From: Hysterangium stoloniferum
Taxonomy: Eukaryota > Basidiomycota > Agaricomycetes > Hysterangiales > Hysterangiaceae
Assembly (NCBI GenBank): GCA_015178975.1
Contig: WHVD01000019.1
Span: forward strand, 868,001 to 932,000
DNA length: 64,000 bases
Reading direction: 5' to 3'
Position 1 is the first letter of the stretch, and each line of letters opens with the position of its first letter. Below the pieces are notes generated by a model. That model saw nothing but the letters and a program-made list of their open reading frames with translations, did no database searches and had not been told where the DNA came from. Both the position numbers and the translations under genes were made by a program. Of the stretch, positions 57,190 through 64,000 are shown one piece after another.

Positions 57190-57593
57190 TACTAACTGTA
57201 AAGGGGGATGACAGGATCTAAGAGAGCTGCTGCTTTAATAACTGGCCTGTTAGACCCCATGACGAAACTTTAGAACTTACAATGTCCGGTTGTGGTACAC
57301 GTCACAAATATGGCCACATTCGGGACTAACAAAAGGGTTCGGGTATATCTATGGCGTTTCAGGTAACCATATGAGGAAAGGCAAACTGAATGGTGTGTCC
57401 AGTATCCACTTCCTCCAATACACTAAAAGTGCACGTGTATGATTCGCAAATTAATATATACTAGTAAAATGAATTGTGAGGTCATGCGGGTATGTATTAA
57501 AGAATTATCCTATTATAGTATGAATCACAGGACTCAGTCGATTGTAAGGATTCAGCATGAGATCTGGGCATATCGTTCGCCTAGAAAGTACCG
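57190..57593. other. Upstream region of the peroxidase gene
   Basis: Presumed divergent promoter region. No coding or RNA feature recognised. Confidence 0.4.
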
Positions 57594-57959
57594 ATGTGCC
57601 ACATAAGACGTGCATCCCCCGGTTACCCTTCAAAATTTCTAGTAGTCACAGTTACCAGTAGATTATACGTTTATACTAGGTCAAAAATGTCATCATCAAG
57701 AAACGGAGAAAACAGTAAAGTTGGTGAGAAGGTTAAGCTGTCGGGATCAAGTTTTGAACAAGTCAAATGTAAAAATCAAGAAGTAGAGAAAAGGTGTAGA
57801 CAGACTGGGACTATTTGTGACGCTATTAATTATGATTCTGAAGGCGGCTTCCATCATCAATATGTGCTGCCTCGCAGTCATCGCAACATATGTATCACAC
57901 AAGTCTTCGGCATCCATGGCACCTTTGAAAGGATGAAAGCATATCTGGCCCAGACTTGA
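57594..57959 (+). CDS. Hypothetical protein, 121 residues
   Basis: An open frame with a polar, Lys-rich middle (KCKNQEVEKRCRQTG) and a C-terminal part with Tyr and His. A second in-frame ATG (MSSSRNGENS, about 57,687) gives a shorter alternative. No domain, signal peptide or splice structure was recognised. It borders the CpG-poor block and may be a relic. Confidence 0.3.
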   Translation: MCHIRRASPGYPSKFLVVTVTSRLYVYTRSKMSSSRNGENSKVGEKVKLSGSSFEQVKCKNQEVEKRCRQTGTICDAINYDSEGGFHHQYVLPRSHRNICITQVFGIHGTFERMKAYLAQT

Positions 57960-58265
57960 TGTGTTGATGGACATGAAGGGGGAATGGTAGCAAGCTAATA
58001 CTGAGAGCATTTGTATTATCCAGTATTTATTCTAACATGTTATTGAGTCCCGGCACTATCCTATCTATTGCTAAATGACTACAGTGGTGACTTCTCTCTC
58101 TCTCAGATGCCCTTCCCTTCTCTATCTCAAAGCCTGACTCCACTGGCATGAATTGGGCTATATTTGCTGTCCAATTTCCAGATGCTGTGACTTGTCTGTC
58201 TGTGTCTGTGTCTGAGCTCCTGCACTTTTAGCACCTCACATCCACCTCCCTTTATCATTCTAATA

Positions 58266-58469
58266 CATTGGGTCAAAAAACTGCCCCAATGTTTGTGCAT
58301 TTTAGAAAGATTGATATTGTGTGAAGGAATGACATTAGCAAAAATTCTGAAAAATTCACATGACATGTTGGCTATTTACCAACTTAAGAAATCATGTGAT
58401 TCCAATCAAAACTCATTGCTCAATAAATCAAACAAAATAATCACTCATTGGGGCAGTTTTTTGACCCTC
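58266..58469. mobile_element. Solo MITE related to the terminal repeat of Tc1 family 1 (204 bp)
   Basis: Begins CATTGGGTCAAAAAACTG and ends TTTTTTGACCCTC, with TA outside both ends (58,264-58,265 and 58,470-58,471). It matches the 214-bp terminal units of the element at 11,807-13,414 over its whole length, with a small internal deletion. Its ends are inverted repeats of each other. It contains no coding sequence, so it would need transposase in trans. Confidence 0.92.
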
Positions 58470-58471
58470 TA

Positions 58472-58995
58472 TTATTGTCAGGGCAATATATAGATTATAT
58501 ATTTGCCATTTATTTTTTGATTTTGGTTTATTTTATTTTATTATATTCACATGTGCATATAGCAGTGCAGGCACGGAGCAAGAACAATTATGTAATCATG
58601 CTGCTGCCACTGCCATTGAAAGTAGTCATGCCATCGTGATGCACGGGCATGCAGCATAGTAGCAATTTGCACATTCTGCACAGTGGCATGGCTAAGTGAT
58701 GGTACTGACATAACAATGATGGCATATGATTTAAATTTAGTTGGTTTAGAGAGTTAACCAGAACTATCTGGGGTACCAATCCCCATTGTGCAATTTATTC
58801 CAAAAGAATAATCTACAGATGATTGTTTGACTAAATTTTGTCAGATATAGGATAAATATTAATATTTCCTTATTCTCCAGAATGTCATCTGATGGACTGA
58901 ATTTGCTTAAATATTAATTTTACAACAAACAATATAAATATATACACTTTAGTGGATAAATAACTTTTAAAGTTTTGGGTTATCCTCCATAATGA
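58472..58995. repeat. AT-rich repeat, third copy
   Basis: About 58,740-58,995 matches 46,650-46,890 and 51,600-51,780 (aataatctacagatgattg; aacaatataaatatata). 58,490-58,740 has no recognised feature. Confidence 0.55.
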
Positions 58996-58999
58996 AGAT

Positions 59000-59366
59000 C
59001 AAAACAAGTAATCATGAAATGACAAACTAGGTGTTAGGGATGGAACAGAATGGGAGTGGGGTGCAAAACATGACAGGTCATTTGACTATAACAGGAATGG
59101 GGCTCCATTAGAGAGCTGACAGGTTGTCTGGGGGAGTCCAGTGACTGGTGCATGAGACAGAGTCAGATATAGACAGGTTTGATAAGTGTGCATCCCAGCA
59201 GGCACTCCAGTTGTGACTGTACTTGGGTACCATAAGAGGGTCAGGTGCATATACAGTGGGATCCAGATGCTGGCAAGTTTTCTGGTTAACTGTAACCTGG
59301 TGGGTATAGAGAGTCAGGTGTATGTAGGATGGGGTCTGAAGCCTGGTGGGTTTTCTGGTCCTAACA
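59000..59366 (+). repeat. 3' part of a 578-bp-family LTR, plus
   Basis: 59,030-59,366 matches the 3' half of the LTR at 49,208-49,785 and ends GGTCCTAACA. The 5' half with the core motif is missing. The sequence to its right (cttgctgaaga) belongs to the ~690-bp family, so it was inserted there. Confidence 0.65.
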
Positions 59367-59825
59367 CTTGCTGAAGACACCTTTGAGGGTATTAGAATAG
59401 GAATAACAGGACTGAGAACTAGAAGGGGGTAATCTAAGTCAATTTTCAAACTGAGGAAACTGTAGCATATATGAAAGAACTCTATACTACAGGGAGACAG
59501 ATGATTGGAGGCCAATCAGAGAAGTGAGAGTGATGACAGGTCAAAAGGAAGTGTGGAAAGGAAATGGTGATGTAAACAAGACTAAATACAATATAGCAAA
59601 GTATACTAAAAATGAGGTGGCAAATGGAATATATATGTAGAATGGTGACAGGGGAGCAAGTGGAATGGAGATGGGATAGAAGGCTAAGGTGCTACAATAC
59701 AATGAAACAAGTGTCGGGGGCACCACAGGTATTGCTACTGTGAGCAGGGGTAACAATAGTAGGACAATGGAGGATTACAAAATTAAACCAGCTCACAGGG
59801 GTCTGAAATGATGGGGATTCTAACA
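59367..59825 (+). repeat. 3' part of a ~690-bp-family LTR, plus
   Basis: Matches 52,468-53,647 without its nested insert and ends GGGGATTCTAACA. The 5' part is lost. Confidence 0.65.
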
Positions 59826-59985
59826 GCAACCCTTTTTTTTGCTTACTGTAGGCATAATTCATAATATAATGGTTTGCCAATACAATTGTATGTTCCAATG
59901 TATATTTACTAGCAATGACCAAAAATATTATTCAGGACTTGTTAAGACCTTTCAAAGAGAAGTAAAGTGATCTGTAGAACACCTA

Positions 59986-61590
59986 CAGTGAGGGACAAAA
60001 CCCTTCCAATGATTTTTAGTTCTGCAAAGATTCTTGAATAGCTCAAGAACCACTGTAGATACAGACTTGAAATTTGGAGGTTGGTTAGGTCTACATGTTA
60101 TCTATATGTCCTTAAAATATTATGACATGAACATTAGTATTTCCCATACTATAAATAAAATAATAATAAAATCACATTGGAAGGGTTTTGTCCCAGTCAC
60201 ATGATTGACACAAAAACTTATTGATTATCGGTAAATAAGGTTTTGTTTAATCATGTGACCTGTCAAAATTAGATATATATATATAGCTGTTCACTTTCTA
60301 GTTCAACAACATCCCCACAACTCAACATTCTATACCATGAAAGCCCTCACTCCTGCTCAGGTTAGCCATATTCTCACTTTGCTCAATAAGGGCAAGTCTG
60401 CTTCTCAGATCTCTGCAATCACTGGCAGAGGTCTTTCTACTATATCCAGAATTCGCTTTACCCATTGCCCATCACTTGCCAAAGCACCTGGTGGCTGTCC
60501 ATGCAAGCTTTCTCCCTCAGATATTCATTATTCCATCCAACAAATCACTTCTCAGAAGACAGAATGTGCCACTGAGGTCACCAAAATCCTTCAAATATGA
60601 CTGGAGAGTCCATCTCAGTGAAGACTGTTCATAGAGCACTCAAGAAGGCTGGAATGAGGGCTGTGGTGAAGAGAAAAAGGCCTTTACTCACTAAGAGGCA
60701 TAGGAAGGCAAGGATGGACTTTGCTTTGGCACACAAGGACTGGACTGTGGATGATTGGAAGAGGGTTGTTTGGTCAGATGAGACCAAAATCAATCATTTG
60801 GGGTCAGATGGGAGGAAGTGGGTGCGGAAAAGGGCAGGAGAGGGGCTTAGTGATAGGGTGGTTGAGGGTACAGTCAAGTTTGGAGGAGGAAATCTGATGT
60901 TGTGGGGCTGTATGTTGTGGGAAGGACCAGGATATTCCACCAAGATTGATGGAAGGATGGATGCTGACCTTTATATTAGCATTCTGGAAGATGAACTTCA
61001 AGCAACCATGGAGTATTATGGCAAGAACACAGAAGATGTGGTCTTTCAGCAAGACAATGACCCCAAACACAAGAGCAAAAAGGCCACCAATTGGTTTAAA
61101 GACAATGGATTTGTGGTCATGGTATGGCCACCTCAGTCTGCTGACCTTAATCCAATTGAACACCTCTGGTATTACCTCAAAAGGAGGCTGGGAGAGTATG
61201 AAGTGGCACCCAAGAGTATTCATGAGTTGTGGGAGAGGGTTCAGACAGAGTGGGAGAAGATCCCTGCCTCTACTTGTCAGAACTTGATAGAGAGTATGCC
61301 TAGAAGGGTTGAGGCTGTTTTGAAGGCCAAGAGAGGCTATACCAAGTACTAGATTGTTTGATTTGTATTTTTTTAATACCAGGGACAAAACCCTTCCAAT
61401 GTGACTTTATTAGTGTTTTATTTATAGCATGGGAAATACTAATGTTTATGTCATAATTTTCTAAGGGCATATAGATAACATATAGACCTAACCAACATCC
61501 AAATTTCAGATCTGTATCTACAGTGGTTCTTGAGTTATTCAAGAATCTTTGTACAACTCAAAATCATTGGAAGGGTTTTGTCCCTCACTG
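59986..61590 (+). mobile_element. Tc1/mariner transposon with compound long terminal repeats (family 2)
   Basis: A 1,605-bp element flanked by TA (59,984-59,985 and 61,591-61,592). The outer ends read CAGTGAGGGACAAAACCC and its complement. Terminal repeats are 209 bp (59,986-60,194 and 61,382-61,590). Each is bounded by inverted copies of GGGACAAAACCCTTCCAATG. The sequence differs from family 1, but the architecture is the same. One transposase gene on the plus strand lies between them. Confidence 0.93.
60337..61352 (+). pseudogene. Tc1-type DD34E transposase of family 2, one frameshift
   Basis: The N-terminal frame (60,337-60,600) has the helix-turn-helix region (GKSASQISAITGRGLSTISR) and ends at a TGA overlapping an ATG at 60,597 in another frame. 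That frame carries the rest (60,597-61,352). Family resemblance runs from EVTKILQ straight into SVKTVHRALKKAGM, so a one-base indel near 60,597 explains the break. The catalytic residues are intact: Asp in VWSDETKIN, Asp in FQQDNDPKHKSKKA, Glu in SADLNPIEHLW (DD34E). It is inactive in this copy unless frameshifting occurs. It ends RGYTKY at 61,352, like family 1 (GGHTKY). Confidence 0.92.
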
Positions 61591-61592
61591 TA

Positions 61593-62629
61593 CATATAAA
61601 GCTACTTTTGTATGTAGTATAAAATCTTTATCTTGTACTTCACTACACTCTAGTTTGAATATTGACTAAGAATACCCACTTAGATCCCTCTCCTTATATT
61701 TTAGAAGCTTGTGTGATAATACCTTCATTACTCAGAAGTATTGTTCATATTGCTCATCTTTTACTAGTCTCTAGCCAGTCTAAGACTTATTACCTTTTGA
61801 CCCTTAGCCCCAGACCACTAGCTTACAGCTGAGTATTAACTTATATCCTCCTGTGTACTTCTTGTTTGTTTTGAAATACCAGAGCATCTGACAGTTTCAT
61901 GTAAGGGTACAATACATATGTTGAAACCAAGTTCCACTTGATCCCAGTAACTGGAGTTGCTAAGTACATATTGACCTTCTAGTCTCCCATCCTTGTTTCC
62001 CCTCCTGTTTTAGCCCAACTCCCAACACCAAGTCATGGAAAGAAAAAAGTGAGAAAAGAAGAAGAGAGTTATTAACAAGCAGCATGCTGGAGCAATATGG
62101 AAGACTCACTAACAAGAACCTATTGTTCATTTTATACCCTAAAAATGATGCATAGAGCAATTAAAATTAGCCAAAAAAAAGTTATTTTGACACCTACAGT
62201 ATATTCTTCAAACCCTGTGGTAACACATGAGAAAACATGGATTCTGACTCATTGAAGTGCTCTGTGACATGTGCAAAGGAGAATTGATTGATTTAGTACA
62301 GTATTCTAAAAGCTTGCTAGACATATGGTGCAAAGTAAGATTTGCATTCTATGCTTGTATAAAATGGCTTCTTACATTCTGCTAGGATCTCCCCTTGACT
62401 GATATCTCAGTATGTATCTGACTGACTCCTACTCTGGTTTTGCCTTTCAACTCGGCCTCAACTCTCACCCTCATTTCAGAACTCGATCTCAGCAGCCCCT
62501 ATGCAATAACATCAAGACACACTTTCAGTACTCTGTTGAGATACGAAGCTATAACAATAATACTAATAGAAGTATGAGTACTTAGTTATTGTACATTATT
62601 TAATAAAGATCTACTAACCTCAGTCTTGT
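61593..62629. repeat. CpG-poor remnants of ~690-bp-family LTR (minus) and unknown repeat
   Basis: 61,610-about 62,010 matches the 3' half of the minus-strand ~690-bp family, with a decayed core motif at 61,904-61,928. 62,010-62,629 is AT-rich and without recognised features. Confidence 0.55.
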
Positions 62630-63075
62630 AGTTATAAACAAGAACTGAGGAAAAACTTTCTAACTCAGACTTACAGCATATAATGCTTTTGACATTGCAT
62701 ACACAAATGTATGCGGAAGTTGTGGACCGTAGTGGACCAAAACACGCACGTGACGCAGACGCGTCGCGTTGTATTCCAACAACATACTCAAACCCTGGCC
62801 CTGATCAAATAGATTTTTTGTACACAATATATGGTGCTATGTATCTAGATCTAGTGAACTCCCCTACTGCAAACCTAGTACATGTTATTGTAGGGTGCTA
62901 TCACAAATATACCCAGTCTCCTATGAAGTAAACGAGAACTGAGGAACAACTTCCCCAACCCAGACTAATAGCATATAATGCATTTTTGACATCGCATATA
63001 TGCAACAATTGTGGACCGTAGTGGACCGAAACACCGTTACGTGACACAGACGAGTTGCGCTATGTTCGCATAGTA
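62630..63075. repeat. Tandem pair of a ~150-bp repeat with GTGGACC blocks
   Basis: About 62,640-62,790 and 62,930-63,075 share 'agaactgagga', 'gcatataatgc', 'ttgacat', 'gttgtggaccgtagtggacc' and a CG-rich end (acgtgac(g/a)cagacg). The copies start about 295 bp apart. CG content is high at the end of each copy, unlike the block to the left. Confidence 0.75.
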
Positions 63076-63079
63076 CATA

Positions 63080-63406
63080 CCCAAGAAATTGCTCAAGTTC
63101 AAAATCATTGTTAGAATCTCATAGTTGGAGTCAGAGTTTGGCATTAAAATCAAGCGGCTCAGAGAAAATATTGATTTTGTCCATTCCTTTCTACGGTAAA
63201 TAACAACACCTACTGCCAGGACATCTCAATCTCATCCTTTGTTACTGGTTGATATACGATATGGTAACGTGTGCAAAGAAAAAGAAAAAGAAAAAGAAAA
63301 AGAAAGGAAAAAACATCGGAACAACCAAGCAATTTTAAGAACAAAAGGCGGTAAAATCCATTCGAGAAATTCATCCTATCGGCTCCCTTCATTATGCTTG
63401 ATCCTC
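63080..63406. other. Spacer with an (AAAAAG)n microsatellite
   Basis: A purine run of AAAAAG units lies at about 63,275-63,310. No gene seen; this is the 3' flank of the kinase gene. Confidence 0.6.
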
Positions 63407-64000
63407 CTAATCCACAAGAGATGCATTCGCCATAAGCGGCGTCAACGGCTCCTTGTCCTTTGAGGGTGGCGCTGGAGGGTTAGGAGATGTAGGGGGTGTC
63501 GGCTCATCTTCTTGGCCATGCGACGCGTGGGCGTAGACGTGGCGTCCTTCGTCGACGTTTTCCTAATGAATTGTTTAGTGTGCCGCCCAGCGAAACGAAT
63601 CAGAAATGGCGAGGGAGCAACGCACCTCTTCCGCGTCCTGCTTGTATTGCGACACCTCCGTCGCGAGCTGCGAAATAGCAGGCGAGACGTGCATCGACAT
63701 GCGCCTCATGGCAACCATGCTCAACACGGCCCTCCGGACTGCAAAAATAGAACATCATATAGATCAGCATCGCGCTAAAACAAAATTGCACCCCGGGATA
63801 ACCACAACTATGAATAGACACGTACATGTCTTTCTGGCATTGAAACCCTTCTGGATATTCGGCAACAAATCCATCGGACCACCAGTCTCGCTCTCTGGGT
63901 CGGCAACGAAGTGCGGCTCATCGGACGCGAGCCACCTATGTTGAAGTGCCTCAGCAGCCGTAGGGCGGAGGGTAGGATCCACGGTGAGACAAACGTTCAC
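63407..64000 (-). CDS. CaM-kinase-like protein kinase, C-terminal part (runs off the right edge)
   Basis: Minus strand, entering from beyond 64,000. The first visible exon holds the end of the catalytic domain (CLTVDPTLRPTAAEALQHRW, the conserved D-P-x-x-R-P-T-A-x-x-x-L-x-H-x-W close of Ser/Thr kinases), then GPMDLLPNIQKGFNARKT. After an intron the frame resumes with RRAVLSMVAMRRM, so the join gives FNARKT-FRRAV-like, a basic amphipathic helix of the kind that binds calmodulin and inhibits the kinase in CaMKI. A final exon supplies a Pro-rich tail (DEPTPPTSPNPPAPPSKD) ending at TAG 63,407-63,409. Catalytic loop and ATP site lie outside the window. Confidence 0.85.

Overview
The window is nuclear DNA of a filamentous basidiomycete, most likely an Agaricomycete. 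The evidence is intron-dense genes with introns of about 50-80 bp, a seven-transmembrane DUF6534 protein, a Clp1-like regulator, a heme-thiolate peroxidase with the PCP motif, an intron-split ribosomal protein S30 gene, and a Ty3/gypsy chromovirus with fungal features. No species can be named from the sequence. Genic islands alternate with transposon blocks that have lost almost all CpG dinucleotides.

Layout. 1-835 and 13,885-16,500 are old CpG-poor repeats. Into them inserted one large chromovirus (836-13,884; 628-bp LTRs; 5-bp target duplication CACAG). Its gag-pol lies in a single frame broken only by TGA codons, and it carries an extra coding region after the chromodomain. A 1,608-bp Tc1-type transposon then landed in its 3' LTR. 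16,500-45,650 is a genic island: a DUF6534 membrane protein, purine nucleoside phosphorylase (-), a decayed GH28 polygalacturonase (-), a disordered coiled-coil protein, a Clp1-like protein, an AMP-binding acyl-CoA ligase-like gene (-), a gene of unknown function, a secreted sedolisin (-), ribosomal protein S30, and a helical protein of unknown function. The last intron of the S30 gene carries a C/D-box snoRNA, and a second copy lies downstream. 45,900-55,060 is a graveyard of solo LTRs nested up to four deep, several with intact 5-bp target duplications. 55,500-58,000 is a small genic island with a heme-thiolate peroxidase (-). 58,000-62,600 is again repeats, with a solo MITE and a second Tc1-type element. 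The right edge holds the C-terminal end of a CaM-kinase-like gene (-).

Main observations. (1) Two unrelated Tc1 transposons have the same architecture: each long terminal repeat (214 or 209 bp) is itself bounded by short inverted repeats, and one such unit also exists alone as a MITE. (2) A snR60/U80-type C/D snoRNA sits in the S30 intron and is duplicated about 550 bp downstream. Both copies keep both rRNA guides. (3) The two chromovirus LTRs differ almost only at CpG sites, and every stop in gag-pol is TGA. Both point to methyl-CpG decay. (4) A motif of about 20-25 bp (GGCTTCAGCTTATGTGCTGC) recurs 12 times, at fixed offsets inside at least three otherwise different LTR families.

Exon boundaries were inferred by eye from splice signals and family resemblance and should be treated as approximate unless exact positions are given.
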